From NCBI RefSeq assembly GCF_010435965.1, contig NZ_JAAGAA010000001.1, positions 62,001 through 126,000 on the forward strand: a stretch of DNA of 64,000 bases, written 5' to 3'. Source of the DNA: Crenobacter caeni (GTDB lineage: Bacteria; Pseudomonadota; Gammaproteobacteria; Burkholderiales; Chromobacteriaceae). Made by a program: the position numbers and the translations under genes. This document shows, piece after piece, positions 51,809 through 62,807 of this stretch (positions are counted from its first letter, which is position 1; the number at the start of each line of letters is the position of its first letter). Under the pieces are notes generated by a model. It saw nothing but the letters and a program-made list of their open reading frames with translations, made no database searches and had not been told where the DNA came from.

Positions 51809-52906
51809 TTACCTGCGCTCGGTGTTGCCGATGCTCATCAGCATGCCCATGCCGACCGCCAGCGACACCGTCGCGGTGCCGCCGTAGGAGACGAAGGGCA
51901 GCGGCACGCCGACCACCGGCAGGATGCCGGAGACCATGCCCATGTTGACGAAGGCGTACATGAAGAAGGTCAGCGTGATCGAGCCGGCCATCACCCGGCC
52001 GAACAGCGTCTGCGCGCGCGCGGTGATCATCAGCCCGCGGCTGAGCACCGCCAGGTACAGCACCAGGAGCACGAGATTGCCGATGAGGCCGAATTCTTCC
52101 GACCACACCGCGAAGATGAAGTCGGTGGTGCGCTCGGGGATGAATTCGAGGTGGGTCTGCGTGCCGGACAGCCAGCCCTTGCCCCACGGCCCGCCCGAGC
52201 CGATGGCGATGGTCGACTGGATGATGTGGTAGCCGTCGCCCAGCGGGTCCTGCGTGGGGTCGAGCAGGGTGAGCACGCGGCGCCGCTGGTAGTCGTGCAT
52301 GAAGTGCCAGACCAGCGGCAGGCTGGCCAGGAAGGCGGCGCCGCCGCCGAGGATGATCTTCCACGACAGCCCGGCGAAATACAGCACGAAGAAGCCGGAG
52401 GCCATGATCAGCGTCGCGGTGCCGAGGTCGGGCTGCTTGAGGATCAGCGTGCCGGGAATCAGGATGATCACCGCGCCGACCACATAGTGCCACCAGCGGA
52501 TCTGCCCCTCGTGGTGCTGGAAGTACCAGCCGAGCATCATCGGCAGCGCGATCTTCATGATCTCGGACGGCTGGATGCGCACGAAGCCGAAGTCCAGCCA
52601 GCGCTGCGAGCCGTTGACGATGATGCCGAACAGCTCGACGCCGACCAGGAGCAGCACGCCGACCACGTAGATCGGCGGGGCGAACATCATGATGCTCTGC
52701 GGGCGGCTCCACGCGAGGAACCACAGGATGCCGAACGACAGCGCGGTGTAGACCAGCTTGTTGTCGATCTTGCCGAAGGTCTCGTTGGACGCCGAGTAGA
52801 GCACGGCGAGGCTCAGCACGTTGATCACGGCGAGCAGCAGCACCAGCGGGCCGTCCAGCGGCGCGGTGACGGCCTGCCACAGCCGCTTAAGCGGATGGGG
52901 ATGCAT
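51809..52906 (-). CDS. rodA: Rod-shape peptidoglycan glycosyltransferase RodA
   Basis: A 365-residue SEDS-family protein with about ten spans. It polymerises lipid II into glycan strands in the elongasome together with PBP2. Conserved blocks are LYSASN, GSQRWLDFGFVRIQPSEIMKIALP, LILKQPDLGTA and the catalytic-site region IAIGSGGPWGKGWLSGTQTHLEFIPERTTDFIFAVWSEE. The ATG at 52906 overlaps the end of the PBP2 gene by 20 bases, so the two are translationally coupled. Confidence 0.95.
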   Translation of the reverse strand: MHPHPLKRLWQAVTAPLDGPLVLLLAVINVLSLAVLYSASNETFGKIDNKLVYTALSFGILWFLAWSRPQSIMMFAPPIYVVGVLLLVGVELFGIIVNGSQRWLDFGFVRIQPSEIMKIALPMMLGWYFQHHEGQIRWWHYVVGAVIILIPGTLILKQPDLGTATLIMASGFFVLYFAGLSWKIILGGGAAFLASLPLVWHFMHDYQRRRVLTLLDPTQDPLGDGYHIIQSTIAIGSGGPWGKGWLSGTQTHLEFIPERTTDFIFAVWSEEFGLIGNLVLLVLYLAVLSRGLMITARAQTLFGRVMAGSITLTFFMYAFVNMGMVSGILPVVGVPLPFVSYGGTATVSLAVGMGMLMSIGNTERR

Positions 52907-54893
52907 CGGTCTTCTTCTGCGGGGTGGGGGCGCTCGCGGCGGCGCCCGCAGCGGCTGGGCCGCTGGCGTCGGCCGCGGGCGGCACGGGTTTGAACGTCTG
53001 CAGCTGGCCGGCGACCTCGGGTGGCACCTTGCCGGTCAGGTAGTAGTCGATCACGCCGCGCGCCAGGGGCGCCGCTGCGGCGGCGCCGAAGCCGGCGTTC
53101 TCGACGATCACCGCCAGCGCGATGGTCGGCTTCTCGGCCGGCGCGAACGCGATGAACCACGAGTGGTCGCGGTGCTGTTCGGCCAGCGCGGCCGCGTTGT
53201 ACTTGGCGCCCTGCTTGATCTGCACCACCTGCGCGGTGCCGGTCTTGCCGGCGAGCCGGTAGCTCAAACCCTGCCCCAGCCGCCACGCGGTGCCGCCGGG
53301 CTTGACCACCGCCTCCATCGAGCCCTTGATGTAGTCGAAGTACTCGGGCTTGAACGCGAGCTGCTTCTGCGGCGCAGGTTCGACCGGGGTCTTCTTGCCG
53401 GTCTTGGGGTCGACCACTTCCTGCACCAGGTGCGGCTTGAACACCTTGCCGTCGGACGCGAGGATGGCGGTCGCGTTGGCCATCTGCAGCGGGGTGTACG
53501 CGTTGAAGCCCTGGCCGATGCCGATGCTGACCACGTCGGCCGGGTACCAGCGCTGGTACTCGGGCTTCATCTTCGAGAAGCGCTTGGCCTTCCACTCCTT
53601 GGACGGCAGGATGCCCGCCGATTCGCCGTCCAGATCGATGCCGGTCCGGCTGCCCAGACCGAATTCGGCGAGGCGCGGGTGGATGCGGTCAATACCCATG
53701 TCCCACGCCAGCTTGTAGAACACGGTATCGCTGGAGACCGCGATCGCGCGGCTGAGGTTAGCCATACCGTTGCCGGAGGGCTTGCTGTCGCGGAAGCGGT
53801 GGCTGGAGCCGGGCAGCGTGAAGTAGCCGGGCGCCGAGCGTACCTCGTTCGGCCCGATCGCGCCGGCGTCCAGCGCGGCCATGCCCATGAAGGGCTTGAA
53901 GGTCGAGCCGGGCGGGTACAGCCCGCGCAGCGCGCGGTTGACCAGCGGCTTCTCCCAGTCCTCGTTGAGGTTCTTCCAGGTCACGGTGTCGATGCCGTCG
54001 ACGAACAGCGAGGGGTCGAAGCCGGGCTTGGAGACGAAGGCGAGTACGCCGCCGGTCTGCGGGTCGATCGCGACCAGCGCGCCGCGGCGCTTGCCGAACA
54101 GCTTGTCGGCGACATCCTGCAGCTTGATGTCGAGCGCGAGGTGCAGGTCGCTGCCGTTTTGCGGCGCGCTCTGCCTCAGGCTCCTGACCGCACGGCCGCC
54201 GGCGTCGGTTTCCATCTCCTCGAAGCCCGGCCGGCCACGCAGCATGTTCTCGTACGTCTTCTCGAGGCCGAGCTTGCCGATATGGGTGGCGCCGCGGTAG
54301 TTGGCGGTCAGCCCGTCTTCCTGGATCTGTTCCTTCTCGCGCGGACCGATGCGGCCGATATAGCCGAGCACATGGCTGGTCAGCTCGCCGAACGGGTAGT
54401 CGCGGAACAGCCTAGCCTTGACCTCGACGCCGGGCAGGCGCCAGCCGTTGGCGGCGACGCGCGCGGCCTCCTCGTCGGTCAGCTTCATCTTCAGCGCCGA
54501 AGGCTCGAAGCGGCGGTTCTCGCTGAGGAATTTCTTGAAGCGCTTCATGTCGCGCGGGGTCAGCTCGACCAGCTGGCCCAGTTCGGCGACCGTCGCGTCG
54601 AGGTCCGCGGTCTCGGACGGTGTCACCTCCAGCGTGTACGCCGCGTAGTTGCGCGCGAGCACGACGCCGTTGCGGTCGACGATGCGGCCGCGGCTCGGCT
54701 CGACCGGCACCAGCGAGATCGAGTTGTTCTGCGCGAGCGTCGAGTAATGGTCGTACTGGAAGAACTGCAGCCACGCGAAGCGGCCGGCCAGCACCAGGAA
54801 CATCAGCACCATGAAGGCGTAGGCGACGATCAGGCGCAACTGCAGCTGGCTGTCGTCGCCGCGGGCCGGGGGCAGGTGACGCTGGCGGGGCAT
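52887..54893 (-). CDS. mrdA: Penicillin-binding protein 2 (elongation transpeptidase)
   Basis: A 668-residue class B PBP that crosslinks peptidoglycan during side-wall growth. One N-terminal membrane span (about 18-40), a pedestal domain, then the transpeptidase with SxxK at S330 (GSTFKPF), SxN-type SSDTVFY, and KTG in AGKTGTAQ. S330 has the same number as in E. coli PBP2. A Pro/Ala-rich C-terminal tail of about 45 residues ends in TDASPSA. ATG at 54893, four bases after the mreD stop. Confidence 0.95.
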   Translation of the reverse strand: MPRQRHLPPARGDDSQLQLRLIVAYAFMVLMFLVLAGRFAWLQFFQYDHYSTLAQNNSISLVPVEPSRGRIVDRNGVVLARNYAAYTLEVTPSETADLDATVAELGQLVELTPRDMKRFKKFLSENRRFEPSALKMKLTDEEAARVAANGWRLPGVEVKARLFRDYPFGELTSHVLGYIGRIGPREKEQIQEDGLTANYRGATHIGKLGLEKTYENMLRGRPGFEEMETDAGGRAVRSLRQSAPQNGSDLHLALDIKLQDVADKLFGKRRGALVAIDPQTGGVLAFVSKPGFDPSLFVDGIDTVTWKNLNEDWEKPLVNRALRGLYPPGSTFKPFMGMAALDAGAIGPNEVRSAPGYFTLPGSSHRFRDSKPSGNGMANLSRAIAVSSDTVFYKLAWDMGIDRIHPRLAEFGLGSRTGIDLDGESAGILPSKEWKAKRFSKMKPEYQRWYPADVVSIGIGQGFNAYTPLQMANATAILASDGKVFKPHLVQEVVDPKTGKKTPVEPAPQKQLAFKPEYFDYIKGSMEAVVKPGGTAWRLGQGLSYRLAGKTGTAQVVQIKQGAKYNAAALAEQHRDHSWFIAFAPAEKPTIALAVIVENAGFGAAAAAPLARGVIDYYLTGKVPPEVAGQLQTFKPVPPAADASGPAAAGAAASAPTPQKKTDASPSA

Positions 54894-54897
54894 GGTG

Positions 54898-55395
54898 TCA
54901 GCCCCTGCGGTAAGGCAGCAGCATCAGCTTGGTCAGCAGCGGCCACAACAGCGCGCCGATGATCGGCGGCAGGAAGTAGGCGAAACCGACGAAGGCGGCG
55001 CCGGTCGCCATGCGCGCGAGCACCATGATCGCCTGGTTGCACAGCATCAGGCCGAGCACCACCAGCGACTGCTGGCCGAGGCCCAGCATCACCAGCTGGC
55101 GCTGGCGGTACTGCGCGAGGTAGCAGGTGGCCGAGTAGGCGAGCGCGTGCTGGCCGAACAGGCCGGCGGTGGCGATGTCGGCGATCAGGCCGGCGGTGAA
55201 CGCGGTGCCGACGCCGACCAGCCGCGGCTGGTTGATCGCCCAATAGAGCACCAGCAAGCCGACGAAGTCGGGCATGAAGCGGGCCCGGCCGACCGGCAGT
55301 GGCACCAGTTCGAGCAGCAGGGCGATGGCCAGGGTCAGCCAGACAAAGCGCAGGCTGACCGGCTTGAGCAGCTCCTGGGGGTGGTCGAGCGACAT
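54898..55395 (-). CDS. mreD: Rod-shape determining protein MreD
   Basis: A 165-residue membrane protein with about five to six spans (LRFVWLTLAIALLLELVPLP, then PDFVGLLVLYW, YFLPPIIGALLWPLLTKLML). It links MreC and MreB to the RodA-PBP2 synthase. Sequence conservation in this family is low; identity rests on size, topology and position between mreC and mrdA. ATG at 55395, five bases after the mreC stop. Confidence 0.92.
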   Translation of the reverse strand: MSLDHPQELLKPVSLRFVWLTLAIALLLELVPLPVGRARFMPDFVGLLVLYWAINQPRLVGVGTAFTAGLIADIATAGLFGQHALAYSATCYLAQYRQRQLVMLGLGQQSLVVLGLMLCNQAIMVLARMATGAAFVGFAYFLPPIIGALLWPLLTKLMLLPYRRG

Positions 55396-55400
55396 CGGGG

Positions 55401-56285
55401 CTACTTTCCTGCCTTGGTTTGGGGCGCCGGTACGGCGGGTGGGGGAGGCGGCGGCACGCTGCGCACCGGCAGCACCAGCACGAAGCGGCCGTGGTCGAGG
55501 CCGCCCAGGGGGCGGGTGATCGCGCGCACGAAGGCGTTCGACGAGGTGCGGTCGACGCGCTCGACGCGGGCGACCGGCAGGCCGGACGGGTAGACGCCGT
55601 CGATGCCCGAGGTCAGCAGGCGGTCGCCCGGACGGATGTCGGCGCCCATCGGCAGGTAGCGCAGCTCGACGCCGCCGCCGTAGCCGTACAGGATCGCACG
55701 CACGCCGGTGCGCTCGAGCATCACCGGCACCATCTGGTGCTTGTCGGTGACCAGGGTGACCTCGGCCGACAAGGGCTGCACGCGGGTGACCTGGCCGACC
55801 AGGCCTCCGTCGTCGGTGACCGGCTGGCCGCGGGAAAGCCCGGCGTCTTCGCCCTTGTCGACGATGATCTTGTGCGAGAACGGGTCGCGGCCGGTGTACA
55901 GCACCTCGGCGATCTGTCCGCCGCCGCCGAGCGAAGCGGACAGCGCGTGTGTCTTGCGCAGCTCGGCAAGGTCGGCCTGCGCGGCGCGCAGGCGGTCGAT
56001 CTCGGCCTTCTGTGCGAGCGCATGGTTCTTCAGTGCGTCGTTCTCTTCCTTCAGCGTCGCCTGCGCGACGAAGAAGTCGCTCAGGTGGCGGACGGCGGAT
56101 ACCGGCAGGTTGGCCGCGCGCTGCAGGGGGTAGAGCACCACCGACATCGCTTCGCGGGCGCGTTCCATCAGACCGAAGCGGCTGTCGGCGACCAGGAGCG
56201 ACAGCGACAGCAGCACGCAGACGGTCAGCCGCGCGGCCGGCGACGGCCCGTGGCGGAAGAAACTGGGCGTATTGGCGAATTCCAT
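55401..56285 (-). CDS. mreC: Rod-shape determining protein MreC
   Basis: A 294-residue protein with one N-terminal span (about 17-35), a coiled coil (about 68-105, LKEENDALKNHALAQKAEIDRL) and a beta-domain with VTRVQPLSAEVTLVTD and GDRLLTSGIDGVYPSGLPVARV. It activates PBP2 in the elongasome. A proline-rich tail ends the protein. The ATG at 56285 is preferred over GTG at 56291 because the GAGG ribosome site lies eight bases from ATG and only two from GTG. An 11-bp hairpin lies between mreB and this start. Confidence 0.94.
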   Translation of the reverse strand: MEFANTPSFFRHGPSPAARLTVCVLLSLSLLVADSRFGLMERAREAMSVVLYPLQRAANLPVSAVRHLSDFFVAQATLKEENDALKNHALAQKAEIDRLRAAQADLAELRKTHALSASLGGGGQIAEVLYTGRDPFSHKIIVDKGEDAGLSRGQPVTDDGGLVGQVTRVQPLSAEVTLVTDKHQMVPVMLERTGVRAILYGYGGGVELRYLPMGADIRPGDRLLTSGIDGVYPSGLPVARVERVDRTSSNAFVRAITRPLGGLDHGRFVLVLPVRSVPPPPPPAVPAPQTKAGK

Positions 56286-56296
56286 CGGCACAGCCT

Positions 56297-56320
56297 CACG
56301 CCGCGCCAGGGCGCGGCGTG
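56297..56320 (-). other. Perfect 11-bp hairpin between mreB and mreC
   Basis: CACGCCGCGCC (56297-56307) is the exact complement of GGCGCGGCGTG (56310-56320). There is no T-run, and its 3' arm on the coding strand abuts the GAGG ribosome site of mreC. It could act as an RNA-processing or decay barrier or damp mreC translation relative to mreB. Confidence 0.6.
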
Positions 56321-56331
56321 TCGAGGGGGGA

Positions 56332-57847
<1,516 letters not shown>

Positions 57848-57907
57848 GCGCCTGCGCGCGCGTGCAGCCGCCTCAGGCGGCGCATCCGAACCGACCGAGT
57901 ATCCATC

Positions 57908-59359
57908 ATGATTGAAGCCACGCTCAAAGAGCTGTCTGTCCAGCTTGCCAACAAGGACGTGTCGGCCGTCGAACTGGCCACCGCCTACCTCGCGCGCATC
58001 GACGCGCTCAACCCGGCGCTCAACGCGCTGGTCACCCTTGACCGCGAGCGCACGCTCGCCGCCGCCGCCGCCGCCGACGCGCGCCGTGCCGCGGGCGACG
58101 CGCACGCGCTGACCGGCGTGCCGCTGGTGCACAAGGACATCTTCTGCCAGCAAGGCTGGAAAACCGGCTGCGGCTCGAAGATGCTCGACAACTTCGTCTC
58201 CCCGTACAGCGCGCACGTGGTTGAGCGTTGCGACGCGGCCGGCATGGTGACGCTGGGCCGCGCCAATATGGACGAGTTCGCGATGGGCTCGTCCAACGAA
58301 AACTCGTTTCACGGTGCGGTGAAGAACCCGTGGGACACCGCCGCCATCCCCGGCGGCAGCTCGGGCGGCTCGGCCGCCGCGGTCGCCGCGCGCCTGGCGC
58401 CGGTCGCCACCGGCACCGACACCGGCGGCTCGATCCGCCAGCCGGCCAGCCACTGCGGCATCACCGGCATCAAGCCGACCTACGGCGTGGTCAGCCGCTT
58501 TGGCATGGTCGCCTACGCCAGCTCGCTCGACCAGGGCGGCCCGCTCGCGCAAACGGCAGAAGACTGCGCGCTGATGCTGAACGTGATGGCGGGCTTCGAC
58601 AAGCGCGACTCGACCAGCGTCGAGCGCGCGGCCGAGGACTACACGCGCGAGCTGGATAAGCCGCTGGCGGGTCTGAAGGTTGGTCTGCCTCGCGAGTACT
58701 TCGCCGAGGGGCTCGCGCCGGACGTGGCGCGGGTGATCGAGGGTGCGGTGGCCGAGCTGAAGGCGCAGGGCGCCGAGGTGGTCGAGGTGTCGCTGCCGAA
58801 CACCCAGCTGTCGATTCCGGCCTACTACGTGATCGCGCCGGCCGAGGCGTCGGCCAACCTCAGCCGCTTCGACGGCGTGCGTTACGGCTACCGGGCACCC
58901 GAGTACAAGGACCTGGTCGAGATGTACGAGAAGACCCGTGCGCAGGGCTTCGGCGAAGAGGTCAAGCGCCGCATCATGGTCGGCACCTACGTGCTCAGCC
59001 ACGGCTACTACGACGCCTACTACCTGAAGGCGCAGAAGATCCGCCGCCTGATCGCCAACGACTTCAAGGCCGCCTTCGAGCGCTGCGACGTGATCCTCGG
59101 GCCAGTGGCGCCGACCGCCGCCTTCAATATCGGCGAGAAGTCGGGCGACCCGGTGCAGATGTACCTGTCGGACATCTACACGCTGTCGGTCAACCTCGCC
59201 GGCCTGCCGGGCATGAGCGTGCCGGCCGGCTTCGCCGATAACGGCCGCCCGATCGGCCTGCAGATCATCGGCAACTACTTCTCGGAAGCGAAGATGCTGA
59301 ACGTCGCGCACCGCTTCCAGTGTGCGACCGACTGGCACCGCCGCGCGCCGGCGCTCTAA
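57908..59359 (+). CDS. gatA: Asp/Glu-tRNA amidotransferase subunit A
   Basis: A 483-residue amidase that releases ammonia from glutamine and passes it to GatB. The Ser-cisSer-Lys triad is visible: K76 (VHKDIF), S151 ([10 protein letters not shown]) and the nucleophile S175 ([10 protein letters not shown]). Length is normal for the family. ATG at 57908, 60 bp after gatC. C-terminal [10 protein letters not shown] and GLQIIGNYF are also conserved. Confidence 0.96.
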   Translation: MIEATLKELSVQLANKDVSAVELATAYLARIDALNPALNALVTLDRERTLAAAAAADARRAAGDAHALTGVPLVHKDIFCQQGWKTGCGSKMLDNFVSPYSAHVVERCDAAGMVTLGRANMDEFAMGSSNENSFHGAVKNPWDTAAIPGGSSGGSAAAVAARLAPVATGTDTGGSIRQPASHCGITGIKPTYGVVSRFGMVAYASSLDQGGPLAQTAEDCALMLNVMAGFDKRDSTSVERAAEDYTRELDKPLAGLKVGLPREYFAEGLAPDVARVIEGAVAELKAQGAEVVEVSLPNTQLSIPAYYVIAPAEASANLSRFDGVRYGYRAPEYKDLVEMYEKTRAQGFGEEVKRRIMVGTYVLSHGYYDAYYLKAQKIRRLIANDFKAAFERCDVILGPVAPTAAFNIGEKSGDPVQMYLSDIYTLSVNLAGLPGMSVPAGFADNGRPIGLQIIGNYFSEAKMLNVAHRFQCATDWHRRAPAL

Positions 59360-59416
59360 GGATTGGGTGCCGGCTGCCTGCGGGTGGCCGGCCCGCCAGG
59401 ATTTAAGGATTCAGAT

Positions 59417-60844
59417 ATGAAATGGGAAGTCGTCATCGGTCTTGAGGTGCACGTGCAGCTCAACACCGCGTCCAAGATTTTCTCCGGTTCGAGCACGGCC
59501 TTCGGCGCCGAGCCGAATACGCAGGCGTCGGTCGTCGAGCTGGCGTTCCCCGGCGTGCTGCCGGTGCTCAACCGCGCGGTGGTCGACAAGGCGATCCGCC
59601 TCGGCTTGGCGCTGAATGCCACCATCAACAAGAAGAACGTGTTCGCGCGCAAGAACTACTTCTACCCGGACCTCCCCAAGGGCTACCAGATCAGCCAGAT
59701 GGACCTGCCCATCGTCGGGCCGGGCACGCTGACCATCCTGGTCGGTGAAGAAGAGAAGGTGATCCGCGTCACCCGCGCGCATATGGAAGAGGACGCCGGC
59801 AAGAGCCTGCACGAAGACTTCCAGGGCATGACCGGCATCGACCTCAACCGCGCCGGCACGCCGCTGCTGGAAGTGGTGTCCGAGCCCGACATGCGCTCGG
59901 CCGAGGAAGCGGTCGCCTACGCGCGCGCGCTGCACACGCTGGTGACTTGGCTTGGCATCTGCGACGGCAACATGCAGGAAGGCAGCTTCCGCGTCGACGC
60001 CAACGTGTCGGTGCGCCCGTTCGGCCAGGCCGAGTTCGGCACCCGCCGCGAGATCAAGAACCTCAACTCCTTCCGCTTTCTCGAACAGGCGATCAAGTAC
60101 GAGATCCAGTGGCAGATCGACACGCTGGAAGACGGCGGCCGCATCGAGCAGGCGACCGTGCTGTTCGACCCGGACAGCGGCGAGACCCGCATGATGCGCA
60201 GCAAGGAAGACGCGCACGACTACCGCTACTTCCCGGACCCGGACCTGCTGCCGGTGGTGCTGTCCGACGACGACATCGCGCGCGTCGCGGCGACCATGCC
60301 CGAGCTGCCCGGCCAGATGAAGGCGCGTTTCGTCGCCGAGTACGGTGTATCCGCCTACGACGCCGCGCTGCTGACCACCAGCCTCGCACACGCCGAGTAT
60401 TTCGAGCAGGTCGCCCGCGCGACCGGCCAGGGCAAGCTCGCCGCCAACTGGATCAACGGTGAACTGGCCGCGCGCCTGAACCGCGAGGGCCTGGAGCTGG
60501 CCGCGTGCCCGATCGACGCCCCGCGTCTGGCCGGTCTGGTGGTGCGCGTCGCCGACGGCACGCTGTCGAACAAGCTCGCCAAGCAGGTGTTCGATGCCCT
60601 GTGGGTGGACGCGCTCAGCGCCGACGAAGTGATCGAGCGCGACGGCCTCAAGCAGGTGTCCGACGTGGGTGCGATCGAGAAGATGGTGGAAGAGGCGATC
60701 GCCGCCAACCCCAAGGCGGTCGAGGAATTCCGCGCTGGCAAGGAAAAGGCGCTCAACGCGCTGGCCGGCCAGGTGATGAAGGCGTCGAAGGGCAAGGCCA
60801 ACCCGGCGCAGGTACAGGATATCCTGCGCCAGAAGCTCGCCTGA
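59417..60844 (+). CDS. gatB: Asp/Glu-tRNA amidotransferase subunit B
   Basis: A 475-residue subunit that phosphorylates the misacylated tRNA and carries out transamidation. Start [14 protein letters not shown], then [43 protein letters not shown], and the C-terminal YqeY-like helical domain contacting tRNA. The ATG at 59417 has an AAGGAT site; an upstream frame at 59363 is rejected. A terminator follows. Confidence 0.96.
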   Translation: MKWEVVIGLEVHVQLNTASKIFSGSSTAFGAEPNTQASVVELAFPGVLPVLNRAVVDKAIRLGLALNATINKKNVFARKNYFYPDLPKGYQISQMDLPIVGPGTLTILVGEEEKVIRVTRAHMEEDAGKSLHEDFQGMTGIDLNRAGTPLLEVVSEPDMRSAEEAVAYARALHTLVTWLGICDGNMQEGSFRVDANVSVRPFGQAEFGTRREIKNLNSFRFLEQAIKYEIQWQIDTLEDGGRIEQATVLFDPDSGETRMMRSKEDAHDYRYFPDPDLLPVVLSDDDIARVAATMPELPGQMKARFVAEYGVSAYDAALLTTSLAHAEYFEQVARATGQGKLAANWINGELAARLNREGLELAACPIDAPRLAGLVVRVADGTLSNKLAKQVFDALWVDALSADEVIERDGLKQVSDVGAIEKMVEEAIAANPKAVEEFRAGKEKALNALAGQVMKASKGKANPAQVQDILRQKLA

Positions 60845-60865
60845 TCCGTTTGTATTGATGTTGTG

Positions 60866-60905
60866 GCCGGGATGGCGCCAGTCGTCCCGGCTCTGTTGTT
60901 TTTAC
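60866..60905 (+). terminator. gatB terminator
   Basis: GCCGGGA (60866-60872) pairs with TCCCGGC (60885-60891) around a 12-base loop containing GGCGCC, followed by a T-rich stretch (TCTGTTGTTTTT). The remaining gap to mraZ (60906-61034) holds no gene. Confidence 0.7.
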
Positions 60906-61034
60906 GGTGTTTTTTCCGCGCAGTTCAGCCTCTTCATCCGCTTCCGTTTTTAACTCCCTGATTTGAATCACGATTTGGCAACGCCGCTCTTGCCTAAGTC
61001 ATTGTCTCAAAAGGTGATTTAGCGCTTGGCGATA

Positions 61035-61064
61035 TTGACCGGGTTGACAGTGTTTATTTATAGT
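61035..61064 (+). promoter_or_regulatory. Promoter of the dcw cluster (mraZ promoter)
   Basis: TTGACC (61035-61040), 18-base spacer, TATAGT (61059-61064). A second TTGACA at 61044-61049 lacks a matching -10. Transcription would start at about 61071, inside the MraZ repeats. Confidence 0.6.
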
Positions 61065-61100
61065 GGCGGCAAGTGGGATAAAGTGGGTGTAAGTGGGGCA
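61061..61100 (+). promoter_or_regulatory. MraZ box: tandem decamer repeats
   Basis: Three consecutive decamers starting AAGTGGG (61071-61100), preceded by a degenerate TAGTGGC copy (61061-61070). MraZ is known to bind TGGG-N repeats spaced by one helical turn in its own promoter and to repress the dcw cluster. The position overlapping the start point fits repression. Confidence 0.85.
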
Positions 61101-61135
61101 TTTGCCCGAATTCGCACGGGGGAGTAGGCCGGCTC

Positions 61136-61579
61136 ATGATCGGTGTTAGCGTCCTGTCGATCGACAACAAGGGTCGTCTGGCCATTCCGGCCAGGCACCG
61201 CGAGACGCTGCTGTCCGATTTTGGCAACAAGCTGGTGGTGACCCTCGAGTCGACCAAGGCCTTGCTGATCTACCCCGAGCCCAACTGGCGTCCGGTCGAG
61301 GAAAAGCTGCTCAGGATGCGCGCCGGTAGCCCGGTGCTGCAGAGCTACCAGCGTCTGGTGCTCGGTCACGCCGAGCAACTGGAAATGGACAGCGCCGGCC
61401 GCGTGCTGTTGCCTTCGCGGCTGAGGCAGCTGGTGATGCTGGACAAGGAAGTCGCGCTGGTCGGGATGGGCAACCGTTTCGAGCTGTGGGACGCCGTGAA
61501 GTGGGAAGAACAGACGCGCGCAGCGCTGGCGCTCGACCCGGCCGCGCTTGCCGCGGAACTTGGAGATTTTACGTTGTGA
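61136..61579 (+). CDS. mraZ: Transcriptional regulator MraZ
   Basis: A 147-residue protein with two AbrB-like swapped-hairpin halves: [19 protein letters not shown] and [19 protein letters not shown]. It forms a ring that binds the repeats in its own promoter and represses the division cluster. First gene of mraZ-rsmH-ftsL-ftsI. ATG at 61136 with GGGGGAGTAGG ahead. The rsmH GTG overlaps its stop by four bases. Confidence 0.95.
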   Translation: MIGVSVLSIDNKGRLAIPARHRETLLSDFGNKLVVTLESTKALLIYPEPNWRPVEEKLLRMRAGSPVLQSYQRLVLGHAEQLEMDSAGRVLLPSRLRQLVMLDKEVALVGMGNRFELWDAVKWEEQTRAALALDPAALAAELGDFTL

Positions 61580-62535
61580 CCGATGTCCAATTCGAGCACC
61601 GCACGGTGCTGCTCGCCGAAGCCGTCGACGCTTTGGCCGTCCGCGCGGACGGCGTGTACGTCGACTGCACGTTCGGCCGTGGCGGTCACAGCCGGTTGAT
61701 CCTGTCGAAGCTGGGGCCCGCTGGGCGCCTGGTCGCCTTTGACAAGGACCCCGAAGCGATTGCCGAAGGCGAGCGGCTCGCCGCCGCCGACGCGCGCTTC
61801 ACCATTGTCCACCAGGGCTTCGAGACGCTGGCGCGGGAGTTGTCCGCGCTCGGGATCGAGCGGGTCGACGGCGTGCTGATGGATCTGGGCGTGTCGTCGC
61901 CGCAGATCGACGACGGCCGCCGCGGCTTCAGCTTCCGTTTCGACGCGCCGCTGGACATGCGCATGGATACCAGCCGCGGCATGACCGCGGCCGAATGGCT
62001 GGCGTCGGCCGACGAGGCCGAAATCAGGGAGGTCATCAAGACTTATGGTGAAGAGCGGTTTGCTCGCAAGATCGCAGCAGCCATTGTTGCGCACCGGGGT
62101 GCCGAGCCCCTCGTTACGACGCGTCAGCTCGCCGTCCTCGTTGGGGAAAACGTCCGTACTCGCGAACCAGGCCAGGACCCCGCGACGCGTACCTTTCAGG
62201 CCATCCGCATCCATATCAACGGCGAACTCGACGAACTGAAGTCGGTGCTGCCGCAGGCGGTGTCGCTGCTCGCCCAGGGCGGGCGCCTGGCGGTGATCAG
62301 CTTCCATTCGCTGGAAGACCGCATCGTCAAGCAGTTCATCCGCGACGCGGCGACCGCCGACAAGCTGCCGTCCTGGGTCGCGGTGCGCGCGGCCGACCTG
62401 GCCGAGGCGCCCTTGAAGGCCATCGGCAAGCCGGTGCGCGCGGGCGAGGCGGAACTGGCGGCGAACCCGCGCGCGCGTAGCGCGATCATGCGGATCGCCG
62501 AGCGGACGGCCGGCGCGTGGGAGCGCGCCGAGTGA
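61576..62535 (+). CDS. rsmH: 16S rRNA (cytosine1402-N4)-methyltransferase
   Basis: A 319-residue SAM methyltransferase (MraW) acting on C1402 in the ribosomal P site. [13 protein letters not shown], the SAM motif [29 protein letters not shown], and the C-terminal [14 protein letters not shown] and NPRARSA are present. The start is GTG at 61576, overlapping the mraZ stop; a longer frame into mraZ is rejected. Its stop overlaps the ftsL GTG. Confidence 0.95.
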   Translation: MTDVQFEHRTVLLAEAVDALAVRADGVYVDCTFGRGGHSRLILSKLGPAGRLVAFDKDPEAIAEGERLAAADARFTIVHQGFETLARELSALGIERVDGVLMDLGVSSPQIDDGRRGFSFRFDAPLDMRMDTSRGMTAAEWLASADEAEIREVIKTYGEERFARKIAAAIVAHRGAEPLVTTRQLAVLVGENVRTREPGQDPATRTFQAIRIHINGELDELKSVLPQAVSLLAQGGRLAVISFHSLEDRIVKQFIRDAATADKLPSWVAVRAADLAEAPLKAIGKPVRAGEAELAANPRARSAIMRIAERTAGAWERAE

Positions 62536-62807
62536 AGATGTTGAACGCCATCTTGCTGGTGGTGCTCGTGTTGTGCGCGATGTCGGTGGTGACCAGCCAG
62601 CATATGGCCCGCAAGCTGTACATCGCGCTGGAGAAGGAGCAAAAGCGCACCCGTGCCTACGAGATCGAGCACGGGCAGCTGTTGCTGGAACAAAGCACCT
62701 GGGGGGCGCAGGCGGTGATCGAGAAGGTGGCTGCCGACAGGCTCGGCATGCATGCGCCGGTGCCGCGCGAGATCCAGGTGCACGGTGTGGCCGGGGCGCG
62801 TCCGTGA
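62532..62807 (+). CDS. ftsL: Cell division protein FtsL
   Basis: A 91-residue bitopic membrane protein: short cytoplasmic start, one span ([19 protein letters not shown]) and a periplasmic coiled coil ([27 protein letters not shown]). With FtsB and FtsQ it controls FtsWI at the septum. The GTG at 62532, overlapping the rsmH stop, lies eight bases after GGGAG; ATG at 62538 is an alternative. Its stop overlaps the ftsI start. Confidence 0.9.
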   Translation: MKMLNAILLVVLVLCAMSVVTSQHMARKLYIALEKEQKRTRAYEIEHGQLLLEQSTWGAQAVIEKVAADRLGMHAPVPREIQVHGVAGARP

